This document shows positions 42,946 through 51,785 of a DNA stretch of 64,000 bases, in pieces. The stretch comes from Lachnospiraceae bacterium (GTDB taxonomy: Bacteria; Bacillota; Clostridia; Lachnospirales; Lachnospiraceae), in contig JAKSRW010000001.1 of the NCBI GenBank assembly GCA_024403355.1, forward strand, positions 206,870 through 270,869, read 5' to 3'. Each line of letters opens with the position of its first letter. The stretch's first letter is position 1. A program made the position numbers and the translations under genes. Under the pieces are notes generated by a model. The model saw only the letters and a list, made by a program, of their open reading frames with translations. It did no database searches and had not been told where the DNA came from.

Positions 42946-43734
42946 ATGACTGCAAAGGAAAAGGCTGCGATAGCTAAGGAAGAGAAGGCTCGTGAGAAGC
43001 TGGAGAAGGAACGTGCCAGAACAGAGCTGATGAAGGAATTTGAGTATAAATATGCCGAATATCCGCTAATCTGCGGTATAGATGAGGTAGGCAGGGGTCC
43101 TTTGGCGGGCCCTGTTATGACAGCGGCGGTAATATTACCGAAGGATAAGGAAATTCTCTATCTGAATGATTCGAAAAAGCTTTCGGAGAAGAAGCGTGAG
43201 GAGCTTTATGATGAGATATTCGAAAAGGCCCTTGCTATCGGAATCGGATGTCAGAACTGGGATACAATAGACGATATAAATATATTAAATGCTACATATA
43301 AGGCGATGAATGAGGCGCTTGCCAATATGAGATTGCCGAAGCCTGTTCAGCTGAGTGCAGATAATAAGTTATTTAGTCTCGGAGCAGATAATGATCTGAC
43401 AATAGATATGGAAAAGGGTATTATTTTAAGGGATAATGCCAAAGCTGATACGATTACTCCCGACATCCTTCTGGTAGATGCAGTCCATATTCCTGAGACT
43501 CAGATAAAGCAGGTAGGTATAATTAAGGGTGATGCAAAAAGCATCTCTATAGCAGCTGCAAGTATCGTTGCGAAGGTTACGAGGGACAGGCTTATGGATG
43601 AGTATGATAAGCTTTATCCGGGTTATGGCTTTGCAAAAAATAAGGGCTACGGTACCGCTGAGCATATCGATGCATTAAAGAGGCTCGGCCCTACACCGAT
43701 TCACAGAAGAAGCTTTATCACAAAATTTGTATAA
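42946..43734 (+). CDS. rnhB: Ribonuclease HII with insertion
   Basis: Removes RNA from RNA-DNA hybrids. Catalytic acidic residues in CGIDEVGRGPLAGPV and LLVDAVHIP; NDSKKLSEKKREEL and GYGFAKNKGYGTAEHIDAL are family motifs. Compared with typical enzymes there is a charged N-terminal extension of about 40 residues and an insertion of about 38 residues (LSADNKLFSLGADNDL region) before the catalytic DAVHIP strand. ATG 42946 follows AGGTGA. Confidence 0.93.
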   Translation: MTAKEKAAIAKEEKAREKLEKERARTELMKEFEYKYAEYPLICGIDEVGRGPLAGPVMTAAVILPKDKEILYLNDSKKLSEKKREELYDEIFEKALAIGIGCQNWDTIDDINILNATYKAMNEALANMRLPKPVQLSADNKLFSLGADNDLTIDMEKGIILRDNAKADTITPDILLVDAVHIPETQIKQVGIIKGDAKSISIAAASIVAKVTRDRLMDEYDKLYPGYGFAKNKGYGTAEHIDALKRLGPTPIHRRSFITKFV

Positions 43735-43770
43735 GAAATACTGACATCTTTTGCATGCCTGTAAGAGTGA

Positions 43771-43863
43771 AAGTTTGAAAATAAATTTTCAAACTGAAAG
43801 ATTGGTGCAAAAATCGCACCAATCTACTCCATGAGCAACTCATTACATTCGTTGCATTAGGAG
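43771..43863 (+). repeat. 93-bp leader repeat B (copy 2)
   Basis: Identical to 36751-36843 and in the same orientation, 7,020 bases away. It ends in the ribosome binding site for ATG 43869. Same three inverted repeats. Confidence 0.92.
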
Positions 43864-43868
43864 AAAAA

Positions 43869-44177
43869 ATGATTACGGAGGTGAACGGCATGATTTACAA
43901 TGGAAGAAAGAAAATAAAGACTGCCGTTGCGCTGGGCTTTGAACCGGGTGATCAGGCACCGAAGATTATTGCCACAGGTCAGGGGCATCTGGCGGAAAAG
44001 ATTATTGAACAGGCAAAGCAGGAGCACATTCCACTGCACCATGACTCGAAGCTGGCGGAGACTCTTTCGAGGCTTGATTTTGGAGATTATATACCGCCGG
44101 AGCTCTATGAGGCGGTAGTAGAGGTTCTGATGTTTGTAGACAAGGTAGATGCTGTCAGGGCTAAGATGGACAAGTAA
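43869..44177 (+). CDS. Stand-alone FlhB C-terminal-domain (EscU-type) protein
   Basis: About 102 residues matching the cytoplasmic domain of flagellar export protein FlhB (KKTAVALGFEPGDQAPKIIATGQGHLAEKII, then PLHHDSKLAETLSRLDFGDYIPPELYEAVVEVLMFV; shown in pieces). The NPTH autocleavage motif is replaced. Such free domains occur widely in non-flagellar loci of Firmicutes. Two starts are possible: ATG 43869 served by the repeat's AGGAG, or ATG 43890 with its own GGAGGTG at 43876-43882. Function without FlhB is unknown. Confidence 0.82.
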   Translation: MITEVNGMIYNGRKKIKTAVALGFEPGDQAPKIIATGQGHLAEKIIEQAKQEHIPLHHDSKLAETLSRLDFGDYIPPELYEAVVEVLMFVDKVDAVRAKMDK

Positions 44178-44200
44178 ACGATTTGTAGAAGGGGAAATAT

Positions 44201-44557
44201 TTGAGAAATAAACGTGAAATCGGCAGTGAGCATGAAAAGCTGGCTGTAGAATTTCTGAAGGATAATGGCTACATAATCCATAAACAAAATTTTCGCTCAG
44301 GCTCCGGAGAGATAGATATTATCGGGGAGAATGAGGGATATATATGCTTTATTGAGGTAAAATACAGGGCTTCCCTAAAGGATGGCTATCCGGAGGAAGC
44401 GGTTGATTTTCGAAAGATTAAGAAAATCAGCAGGACAGCACTGGCTTACCTTAATTACAGTAAGCTGGGCGAAGCCGTGCCCTGCAGATTTGATGTGGTA
44501 TCCATACTTGCTGATGATATTAAACTTATAAAAAATGCCTTTGAGATGAATATATAA
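44201..44557 (+). CDS. yraN: UPF0102 family endonuclease-like protein YraN
   Basis: 118 residues with a PD-(D/E)xK nuclease-like core: GSGEIDIIGENEGYICFIEVKYR. Family of unclear function, frequently next to rnhB. TTG 44201 follows AAGGGGA. One base separates its stop from the pgeF start. Confidence 0.9.
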   Translation: MRNKREIGSEHEKLAVEFLKDNGYIIHKQNFRSGSGEIDIIGENEGYICFIEVKYRASLKDGYPEEAVDFRKIKKISRTALAYLNYSKLGEAVPCRFDVVSILADDIKLIKNAFEMNI

Positions 44558-44558
44558 T

Positions 44559-45464
44559 ATGATTGAGAGAATAACTGACGGTGCGTATTTGGTGAATACT
44601 GATACTACACCGTATATAAAATTTGATAAATTTGACGGGCTTGACTGGATGAATGCAGGCTTTTCCACGCGCTACGGCGGCGTAAGTAAGGGCTGCTTTG
44701 AAAGCATGAGCCTGAGCTTTGGCCGCGGTGACCCTGATGAGAACATCATCGAGAACTTTCGTCTGCTCGGCAGGTCGGCCGGCTTTGACACAGAGCAGAT
44801 TGTGCTTCCTAATCAGCAGCATACCACCGAAGTTCGGGTGGCTTCTTTGGGGGTGGTCTCTTGGGGACGGGGTCAGGGGTTCATTTCTACCCGGCCTGAT
44901 TATCCGGCAGACGGGCAGGTCACGAATGAGCCCGGAACAGTGCTTATTGTCTATGGGGCAGATTGTGTACCGGTATACCTCTGTGACCCGGTAAATAAGG
45001 CTGTGGGGGCCTGTCATGCGGGTTGGAAGGGAACACTTGGAAACATTCCCCAAAAGACAGTGGAGCTTATGCAGAAATCCTTCGGAAGCAGACCCGAGGA
45101 TATCATAGCGGTAATTGGTCCCTCGATATGTATGGACTGCTATGAGGTCAGTGCCGATGTGGCAGAGCAGTTTATCGAACGTTTTGAGGCAGAAGGAATC
45201 AGCTGTGAGGAGTCTGAATTAATCAAAAGGGTTGGCATAAGTGCAAAAAAAGATAACAATTATGCTGAAGCCGGCCGTGATTCGGAGAAATATCTTCTTA
45301 ATCTATGGGCAATTAACCGTCAGAACCTGATTATGTCAGGCCTTTTGGCAGAAAATATAGATATCAGCGGTGTTTGTACAAAATGTCGTCCCGATATGCT
45401 TTTTTCACACAGAGCCCATGGTGATAAAAGAGGCACAAATGCCGGATTTATATTTATCCGGTAA
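44559..45464 (+). CDS. pgeF: Peptidoglycan editing factor PgeF (multicopper laccase-domain family)
   Basis: 301-residue YfiH/DUF152 family protein. Metal-ligand motifs: PNQQHTTEV, VYGADCVPVYLCDP, ACHAGWKGT. Homologues act as purine nucleoside phosphorylase/adenosine deaminase and prevent misincorporation of L-serine into peptidoglycan precursors. Substrate here is inferred from the family. It is directly downstream of yraN. Confidence 0.92.
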   Translation: MIERITDGAYLVNTDTTPYIKFDKFDGLDWMNAGFSTRYGGVSKGCFESMSLSFGRGDPDENIIENFRLLGRSAGFDTEQIVLPNQQHTTEVRVASLGVVSWGRGQGFISTRPDYPADGQVTNEPGTVLIVYGADCVPVYLCDPVNKAVGACHAGWKGTLGNIPQKTVELMQKSFGSRPEDIIAVIGPSICMDCYEVSADVAEQFIERFEAEGISCEESELIKRVGISAKKDNNYAEAGRDSEKYLLNLWAINRQNLIMSGLLAENIDISGVCTKCRPDMLFSHRAHGDKRGTNAGFIFIR

Positions 45465-45546
45465 ATATCCCTCTACTGCAGGGGTAAGACAAGGCGAAGA
45501 ACAGCGAATTTACAGTTAGTTAATAGATTATAAACAGGTGAGTAAA

Positions 45547-46971
45547 GTGGCGAAAAACAAAGAAAAAGGTCATTTGATAACCGGAATACAGCCCGGTTCC
45601 ATCGCAGAGGAGCTTGAGCTGCAGCCGGGCGACAGAATTCTCAGTATTAATGACACGGAGATAGAGGACATATTCGATTACAGGTATCTCTGTAATGACG
45701 AATATCTCGTACTGGGTGTCATAAGCGGTGAGACAGGGGAATTCTGGGAATTTGAAATTGAAAAGGATAACGATGAGGATTTGGGCATCGATTTCGATAA
45801 TGGGCTTATGTCCGATTACAGGTCCTGCCATAATAAGTGCGTATTCTGTTTCATTGACCAGCTGCCTAAGGGCATGCGTGAAACGCTCTATTTTAAGGAT
45901 GATGATGCCCGTCTTTCCTTCCTTCAGGGCAATTACATTACGCTGACAAATATGAGCGACCACGATGTAGACAGAATTTGCTATTACAAGCTTTCACCGA
46001 TTAATATTTCGATTCACACCACAAATCCCGAGCTTCGCTGCAAAATGCTGAATAACCGTTTTGCAGGAAAGGCTCTTGAAAAGATTAACCGCTTCTGTGA
46101 GGCGGGAATCGAGATAAACGGTCAGGTAGTGCTCTGTAAGGGCTACAATGACGGTGCGGAGCTTGACCGGACGCTGAATGATATCGAGGCATATCTGCCC
46201 AATCTGCTCAGTATCTCAATAGTCCCCGTAGGTCTTACAAAATTTAGGGAAGGCCTTGCACCTCAGGTTCCTTTTGAGCAGGAGGATGCGCGTAAGGTTC
46301 TCGCACAGATTCATGCAAAGCAGCAGTATTTCCTCGAAAAATACGGAAGACGCGTGGTTTATGCGGGAGATGAGTGGTATCTTAAGGCAAAAATGGAGAT
46401 TCCTGCTGAAGAGGAATATGAGGATTTCCCTCAGATAGAAAACGGCGTCGGAATGCTTCGTTCACTGATAAATGAAGTAAATGACGAAATCGATTATCTC
46501 AAAGAGCAGCTTGAAATGGGCGAGGAGGCTGATGAGCCCGTGGAATTTGCCGATGCTGAATTTGATGTAATCACCGGTTATGCCGCTTATGATACGATTA
46601 AGATGCTTTCAGACCGCATAATGAAGGAATTTAAGGGACCGAGAATACATGTTTATCCTATAAGAAACGATTTCTTCGGACCGGAAATAACCGTTGCGGG
46701 CCTTATTACCGCTGGGGACATTATGAAGCAGGTTCCGGTGAGAAATCCTGCGGAAGACGAGGGCAGGGAGCATTATATTATGTTCACGACAAATATGCTC
46801 AAGAGCGGAAGTCACCTGCTTTTGGATGATTTAACCGTAGAAGATGTTGAAAATGCTTTACAAAAAAAGGCACGTATAGTAAAATCGAGTGGGTCAGCTT
46901 TTGTTCATTCATTTTTTAAGGACTATGATTCGGATGAATTCTCAAATGAGCTGAACAAATACGAGCCCTAA
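45547..46971 (+). CDS. DUF512 family PDZ/radical-SAM-like protein
   Basis: About 474 residues. N-terminal PDZ-like region (ITGIQPGSIAEELELQPGDRILSIN; pieces), then the cysteine motif YRSCHNKCVFCFIDQLPKGMR with C-x3-C-x2-C spacing of radical SAM proteins and a DUF512 C-terminal domain (VITGYAAYDTIKML, ITVAGLITAGDI). It usually precedes der in Clostridia, as here. Reaction unknown. GTG 45547 follows AGGTGA; GTG 45538 is an alternative. Confidence 0.87.
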   Translation: MAKNKEKGHLITGIQPGSIAEELELQPGDRILSINDTEIEDIFDYRYLCNDEYLVLGVISGETGEFWEFEIEKDNDEDLGIDFDNGLMSDYRSCHNKCVFCFIDQLPKGMRETLYFKDDDARLSFLQGNYITLTNMSDHDVDRICYYKLSPINISIHTTNPELRCKMLNNRFAGKALEKINRFCEAGIEINGQVVLCKGYNDGAELDRTLNDIEAYLPNLLSISIVPVGLTKFREGLAPQVPFEQEDARKVLAQIHAKQQYFLEKYGRRVVYAGDEWYLKAKMEIPAEEEYEDFPQIENGVGMLRSLINEVNDEIDYLKEQLEMGEEADEPVEFADAEFDVITGYAAYDTIKMLSDRIMKEFKGPRIHVYPIRNDFFGPEITVAGLITAGDIMKQVPVRNPAEDEGREHYIMFTTNMLKSGSHLLLDDLTVEDVENALQKKARIVKSSGSAFVHSFFKDYDSDEFSNELNKYEP

Positions 46972-46996
46972 ATGGTCAATGAAATGATGAGTTTTT

Positions 46997-47062
46997 CACA
47001 GCAGGCTTTTACAGACAGGAAGCAAAGCTTCCGGATTAGCTAATCAGGCTGCTGTGGTTTTT
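46997..47062 (+). promoter_or_regulatory. Structured element upstream of der, terminator or attenuator
   Basis: CACAGCAG (46997-47004) pairs with CTGCTGTG (47049-47056), enclosing hairpins GGAAGC-AAA-GCTTCC and GATTAGCTAATC, followed by GTTTTT. This three-way junction ending in a T run may simply terminate the DUF512 message or act as an attenuator for der. Confidence 0.55.
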
Positions 47063-47079
47063 GAAAGGTAAGGAAATAT

Positions 47080-48411
47080 ATGAACAAACCAATAGTTGCA
47101 ATTGTTGGCCGTCCAAACGTAGGAAAGTCTACACTTTTCAATGCTCTTGCAGGCGAGCAGATTGCGATAGTAAAGGACTATCCCGGTGTAACACGAGACA
47201 GAATCTATGCAGATACTACATGGCTTGATTATGCCTTTACACTTATCGATACAGGCGGTATTGAGCCTTCCACAAATGATATCATTCTCAAGTCTATGCG
47301 CGAGCAGGCCGAGATAGCGATTGAAACCGCTGATGTAATCATTTTCCTGGTAGATGTACGTCAGGGGCTGGTTGATTCGGATTTCAAGGTTGCGGACATG
47401 CTTCGTAAGTCAAAGAAGCCTGTCGTTCTGGCCGTAAACAAGGTAGACGATTTTAAGTCACTGGAAGCAGATGTATATGAGTTTTATAATCTCGGAATCG
47501 GTGATCCGATTGCCATCGCTGCTTCGGGTAAGCTCGGTTTCGGTGAGCTTCTTGATGAGGTTACAAAGCATTTCCCCGCAAAGGTAGCTGCCGATGAGGA
47601 GGATGAGAGACCCAGAATTGCGATTGTAGGTCGTCCCAATGCCGGAAAATCATCACTCATCAATAAGCTTTCGGGCAGTGAGAGATGCATTGTTTCTGAT
47701 ATCGCAGGCACCACAAGAGATGCCATTGATACAACAATTAAATATAACGGTAAGGACTATATCTTCGTAGATACTGCAGGTCTTCGAAGAAAGAGCAAGA
47801 TTAAGGAAGACCTTGAGCGTTATTCGATTATCAGAACCGTAGCGGCGGTTGAAAAGTCGGATGTTGTTATTCTTATGATTGATGCAACTGAGGGTGTTAC
47901 CGAGCAGGATGCAAAGATTATCGGTATCGCACATGAGAGAGGACGAGGAATCATTCTCGCGGTAAATAAGTGGGATGCTATTGAGAAGGATGACAAGACA
48001 ATGTACAAGTTCCGTGACAAGATTGTACAGATTCTTTCCTTCGTGCCTTATGCGGAAATTCTCTTTATTTCAGCGCTTACAGGACAGAGAATAACCAAGA
48101 TTTTTGACTCAATCGAGGTTGTTATCCAGAATCAGAACCTTCGTGTTAAAACCGGTGTTCTTAATGAAATTATGTCCGAGGCGGTAGTAATGCAGCAGCC
48201 TCCCACAGACAAGGGTAAGAGATTAAAGCTTTACTACATTACTCAGGTTGGTATCAAGCCGCCCACATTTGTTATTTTCTGTAACGATAAGGAGCTTTTC
48301 CATTTCTCCTATCAGCGTTATATTGAGAATAAGATTCGTGAGGCCTTTGGCTTCTCGGGTACATCAATTAAGATTATAGTCCGTGAACGCGGTGAAAATG
48401 ATAAAAACTGA
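47080..48411 (+). CDS. der: Ribosome-associated GTPase Der (EngA)
   Basis: 443 residues with two tandem GTPase domains: [14 protein letters not shown] with DTGG and [14 protein letters not shown] with [15 protein letters not shown], and a C-terminal KH-like domain. Essential 50S biogenesis factor. ATG 47080 follows AAGGTAAGG. Confidence 0.96.
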   Translation: MNKPIVAIVGRPNVGKSTLFNALAGEQIAIVKDYPGVTRDRIYADTTWLDYAFTLIDTGGIEPSTNDIILKSMREQAEIAIETADVIIFLVDVRQGLVDSDFKVADMLRKSKKPVVLAVNKVDDFKSLEADVYEFYNLGIGDPIAIAASGKLGFGELLDEVTKHFPAKVAADEEDERPRIAIVGRPNAGKSSLINKLSGSERCIVSDIAGTTRDAIDTTIKYNGKDYIFVDTAGLRRKSKIKEDLERYSIIRTVAAVEKSDVVILMIDATEGVTEQDAKIIGIAHERGRGIILAVNKWDAIEKDDKTMYKFRDKIVQILSFVPYAEILFISALTGQRITKIFDSIEVVIQNQNLRVKTGVLNEIMSEAVVMQQPPTDKGKRLKLYYITQVGIKPPTFVIFCNDKELFHFSYQRYIENKIREAFGFSGTSIKIIVRERGENDKN

Positions 48412-48432
48412 TTTATAATTCTTGGAGGCTTT

Positions 48433-49077
48433 ATGGCAGTTAATATTATTATTTGTATTGTAATGGGTTATTTGTTCGGAAGCTTTTCAACTGCATACAT
48501 TATCGGAAAATTTAATAAGGTAGATATTCGTGAATACGGCAGCGGTAATGCCGGTACCACGAATGCCTTCAGAACCCTCGGTAAAAAGGCCGGAATTCTG
48601 ACCTTCCTCGGTGATTTTTTAAAGGCATTGCTTGTCGTATTTCTTGTAAAATTTTTGATTTTCAGAGATGTTGAATATCTTAAGCTTCTTGAGCTTGTGT
48701 GTGGCTTTGGTTGTGTACTCGGTCATAACTTCCCCGTGTGGCTTCATTTTCACGGCGGAAAGGGTATTGCCGTAACAGGCGGTGTATTCGTGGCTGTTGA
48801 TCCATGGATTCTTCCTGTTGGTATCCCGGTATTCGCAATTTTGGTGCTTGCCACCAAGTATGTATCACTTGGTTCACTTGCGATTTCGGTTCTTTTCCCT
48901 ATCTGGATTGCAATCCGTTTTAGGGGAGTTCCCTGTTATACGGCGGTAGTCGGAGTTGCCTGTCTTTATATGATTTCGGCATTCTTCCAGCATCGTCAGA
49001 ATATTAAGCGACTGCTTAACGGAACAGAGAACAAGATTGGCCAGCATGTTAAGGTAAAAGCAGAAGATAATAATTGA
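48433..49077 (+). CDS. plsY: Acyl-phosphate glycerol-3-phosphate acyltransferase PlsY
   Basis: 214-residue membrane enzyme using acyl-phosphate (made by PlsX, 14.6 kb) to acylate glycerol-3-phosphate. Motifs: SFSTAYIIGK, REYGSGNAGTTNAFRTLGKKAG, GHNFPVWLHFHGGKGIAVTGG. Followed by gpsA, which supplies the substrate. Confidence 0.95.
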   Translation: MAVNIIICIVMGYLFGSFSTAYIIGKFNKVDIREYGSGNAGTTNAFRTLGKKAGILTFLGDFLKALLVVFLVKFLIFRDVEYLKLLELVCGFGCVLGHNFPVWLHFHGGKGIAVTGGVFVAVDPWILPVGIPVFAILVLATKYVSLGSLAISVLFPIWIAIRFRGVPCYTAVVGVACLYMISAFFQHRQNIKRLLNGTENKIGQHVKVKAEDNN

Positions 49078-49104
49078 ATTATTTAGATTAAAGGAGTAAT
49101 TGAT

Positions 49105-50121
49105 ATGTCTGTTACTGTACTTGGTAGCGGTACCTGGGGCACCGCATTAACAATTTTACTTGCAAATAAGGGAACTGATGTAATTCTCTGGTCAAAAATC
49201 GAGAGCGAGATCAGAGCTCTTGAGACTGACAGAAAGAATATTAAGAATTTGCCCGGAGCAGTTCTTCCTGATTCAGTAAAGCTTACAACCGATCTTGAAT
49301 ATGCCGCAAAGAGCAGCAATCCCGAAATTATTGTATTTGCGGTTGCTTCACCCTATGTCAGAGAGACTGCAAAGATTGCCGCTCCTTTTATTAAGGACGG
49401 TCAGGTAATCGTAAATGTGGCAAAGGGTATTGAGTCAGGCACACTTGATACATTAAGTGATATTCTCAATGAGGAGATTCCCAATGCGGACATCGCGGTA
49501 TTAAGCGGTCCCAGCCATGCAGAGGAGGTAAGCCGTCTTATTCCCACAACAGTTGTAGTGGCAGCAAAGACCCGTGAGACAGCTAAGCTTCTTCAGGATG
49601 CTTTTATGACACAGACTTTCAGAGTATATACCAGCAGCGATATTATCGGTGTAGAGCTCGGAGGTTCAATCAAGAATGTTATCGCACTTGCGGCAGGTAT
49701 GTCGGACGGACTTGGCTTCGGCGACAATACAAAGGCTGCTCTTATGACCAGAGGTATCGCTGAAATCAGCAGACTCGGTGTGAAGATGGGTGCCCAGATT
49801 GAAACACTTTGCGGACTTTCGGGTATAGGTGACCTTTTTGTTACCGCTACAAGCCATCATTCGCGTAACTGGAATGCGGGCTACCTGATCGGTCAGGGCA
49901 AGACAGCCCAGGAGGCCATGGATGAGGTTAAGCAGGTCGTAGAGGGCGTATACTGTGCAAAGGCAGCAAATGCACTTGCAAAGCAGTATAATGTTGAAAT
50001 GCCTATCGTTGAGCAGGTTTACGCGATTCTTTTTGAAGGCAAAGCTGTAAAGGAAGCCGTTACAGACCTCTTTATGAGAGAAAGAACCGATGAGCACAGT
50101 GCTGTTGCATGGACGAAGTAA
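49105..50121 (+). CDS. gpsA: Glycerol-3-phosphate dehydrogenase [NAD(P)+]
   Basis: 338 residues. Rossmann motif VLGSGTWGTALTILLANKG, VAKGIE, LSGPSHAEEV and GGSIKNVIALAAG match the family; makes sn-glycerol-3-phosphate from DHAP for lipids. A strong terminator follows, so der-plsY-gpsA ends here. Confidence 0.96.
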   Translation: MSVTVLGSGTWGTALTILLANKGTDVILWSKIESEIRALETDRKNIKNLPGAVLPDSVKLTTDLEYAAKSSNPEIIVFAVASPYVRETAKIAAPFIKDGQVIVNVAKGIESGTLDTLSDILNEEIPNADIAVLSGPSHAEEVSRLIPTTVVVAAKTRETAKLLQDAFMTQTFRVYTSSDIIGVELGGSIKNVIALAAGMSDGLGFGDNTKAALMTRGIAEISRLGVKMGAQIETLCGLSGIGDLFVTATSHHSRNWNAGYLIGQGKTAQEAMDEVKQVVEGVYCAKAANALAKQYNVEMPIVEQVYAILFEGKAVKEAVTDLFMRERTDEHSAVAWTK

Positions 50122-50194
50122 AAAATAATTAATATATTGTATATGCCTTAGCGGTATATATTGATTGAAATAATATTTGTAATCAATATATGGT

Positions 50195-50234
50195 ATCCGG
50201 GACATGATTTATGACATGTCCCGGATGTTTTTTT
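50195..50234 (+). terminator. Rho-independent terminator after gpsA
   Basis: ATCCGGGACATG pairs perfectly with CATGTCCCGGAT, followed by seven T. Confidence 0.94.
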
Positions 50235-50291
50235 AATTAGTAAGCCTACAACTGTAGAATATATAACGAAGATATCAAACAAATTACAGGG

Positions 50292-50400
50292 TGTTAACAG
50301 CCTGTTAACAGACTTTTCACAATATAATGTAACATTTACGTAATAAAATGTTGACAAAATTATTTCAGGTGATATAATATCATTGTAATAAATCCGTAAC
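50292..50400 (+). promoter_or_regulatory. Promoter with three WalR-box-like direct repeats
   Basis: TTGACA at 50351-50356 and TATAAT at 50373-50378 (16-base spacing). TGTTAA-N5-TGTTAA at 50292-50308 fits the WalR box TGTWAH-N5-TGTWAH perfectly; TGTAAC-N5-CGTAAT (50328-50344) and TGTAAT-N5-CGTAAC (50384-50400) fit with one mismatch each. WalR controls wall hydrolases in Firmicutes, which suits the gene that follows. The rest of this 300-base gap shows no gene. Confidence 0.6.
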
Positions 50401-50424
50401 AAATTATTGCGAGGTATTTTATAA

Positions 50425-51516
50425 ATGATAAAAGGAATATTAAAAAAGCTTGCAGCGGCAGCGTTTCTTCTGGCAGCCGTCTGTATGCTGGGACATAAAA
50501 CGGAGGCTCATGCAGAGGAGGTTGTTTCGGGTGAGAGATCGCTCGGAGGACTTTCACTTTATCTGAATTTATATTATGACGCATCGGGGGATAACAGCTC
50601 GGCGGGACTTTTTGCGGAGCCTGTACAGATTCCTGAGAATGTTGCCATTGCAAAGGTTAACGATTATCTGAACATCAGAACAGGCGCCGGTACCGAATTC
50701 AGTGTGGTAGGTTTCCTTCCGAAGAACGGTATGTGTACAGTGCTTGAGAGCTCAGACGGCTGGGCCAGAATCAAATCAGGAAAGCTTACGGGATATGTTT
50801 CAACGGATTATCTTTATACCGGAGAAGAGGGCTATGACAGAGCCTACAGACTTGCTACCCTGAAGGCTACTGTAAAGGCTAATAATGTTAACTTCCGTTC
50901 CGAACCCGATACTACGACTAAGGAAAATATCCTTACACAGGTCAGCAACGGTGAGGAGCTTGTAGTTATAAACGAGTGTGTTGTTGCAAAGGATGATCCC
51001 ACAACACTTTGGGTTAAGGTTTACTGTGATGATATGGAGGGCTATGTAGCAAAGGATTTCGTATCCGTAGCCTATGACTGGGATAAGGCAGTATCAATGA
51101 CTGAGGTTCTTGATGGTGATTCAAATGTCGGAATGTCATCCATTCGTGTATCCATCATCAAGGAAGCAAAGAAGCATCTCGGTCTCAGATATGTTTGGGG
51201 CGGTAACAGCTTAAAGACCGGTGCCGACTGTTCGGGCTTCTGCCTTGCGGTTTACCGAGAGGTAGGAATCAATACAAAGAATCTTCCCAGAACCAGCTAT
51301 GATCTGGCTGCATCAAAGGAGGGCAGAACTGTTAAGCTTTCTGAGGCACAGCCCGGTGATATGGTATTCTACGGAACCACCTCGGGTCATGTAAATCACG
51401 TAGCGCTTTATATGGGTAACGGACAGATTATCCATGAGGCAGGACGTGCTTACGGCTGCAAGATTTCAAATGTTGATTACAGACATATGATTAAGATTAA
51501 GAATTTCCTTGATTAA
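50425..51516 (+). CDS. Exported SH3-SH3-NlpC/P60 cell wall hydrolase
   Basis: 363 residues: signal peptide (about 1-30), two bacterial SH3 domains (about 73-132 and 148-216), and a C-terminal NlpC/P60 domain with catalytic C269 in GADCSGFCLAVYREVG and H325 in GHVNHVALYMGNG. Such enzymes cut peptide links in peptidoglycan during growth or separation. Monocistronic between two terminators. The WalR-like boxes upstream suggest control by the WalKR two-component system. Confidence 0.93.
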   Translation: MIKGILKKLAAAAFLLAAVCMLGHKTEAHAEEVVSGERSLGGLSLYLNLYYDASGDNSSAGLFAEPVQIPENVAIAKVNDYLNIRTGAGTEFSVVGFLPKNGMCTVLESSDGWARIKSGKLTGYVSTDYLYTGEEGYDRAYRLATLKATVKANNVNFRSEPDTTTKENILTQVSNGEELVVINECVVAKDDPTTLWVKVYCDDMEGYVAKDFVSVAYDWDKAVSMTEVLDGDSNVGMSSIRVSIIKEAKKHLGLRYVWGGNSLKTGADCSGFCLAVYREVGINTKNLPRTSYDLAASKEGRTVKLSEAQPGDMVFYGTTSGHVNHVALYMGNGQIIHEAGRAYGCKISNVDYRHMIKIKNFLD

Positions 51517-51564
51517 TTTAAAATTACGGCTTTAGATAGCTGAATAAGAACTGATATTGATATT

Positions 51565-51603
51565 TACCCTCTTTACCGGAAATTCGGTAAGGAGGGTATT
51601 TTT
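51565..51603 (+). terminator. Rho-independent terminator after the NlpC/P60 gene
   Basis: TACCCTCTTTACCG and CGGTAAGGAGGGTA form a 14-bp stem with one G-U pair, followed by TTTTT. Confidence 0.93.
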
Positions 51604-51669
51604 GTGAAATGCTTTAATGAAACGGAAAAACTATAACTGCCGGGCTGCAGGCCACGACAGAAAAAACAG

Positions 51670-51698
51670 TTGAAAAGGAGCAGATAAAAGTATAAAAT
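51670..51698 (+). promoter_or_regulatory. Predicted sigma-A promoter of uppS operon
   Basis: TTGAAA at 51670-51675 and TAAAAT at 51693-51698 with 17-base spacing. Transcript start near 51705 places the leader repeat B inside the message. Confidence 0.55.
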
Positions 51699-51717
51699 AT
51701 ATTATGTATGACTATGG

Positions 51718-51780
51718 GGTTGCTGCAAAGAATGCAGTAATCTAAAATACTGTCTGACGTTATGTTCTTAGCATGGGGAT
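51718..51780 (+). promoter_or_regulatory. Leader repeat B upstream of uppS
   Basis: GGTTGCTGCA (51718-51727) pairs with TGCAGTAATC (51733-51742), then TCTA, a CTGA/TTAG stem (51754-51771) and GCATGGGGAT. Same order as upstream of dxr and the two 93-bp copies, with different bases in the stems. Confidence 0.6.
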
Positions 51781-51785
51781 AATTT

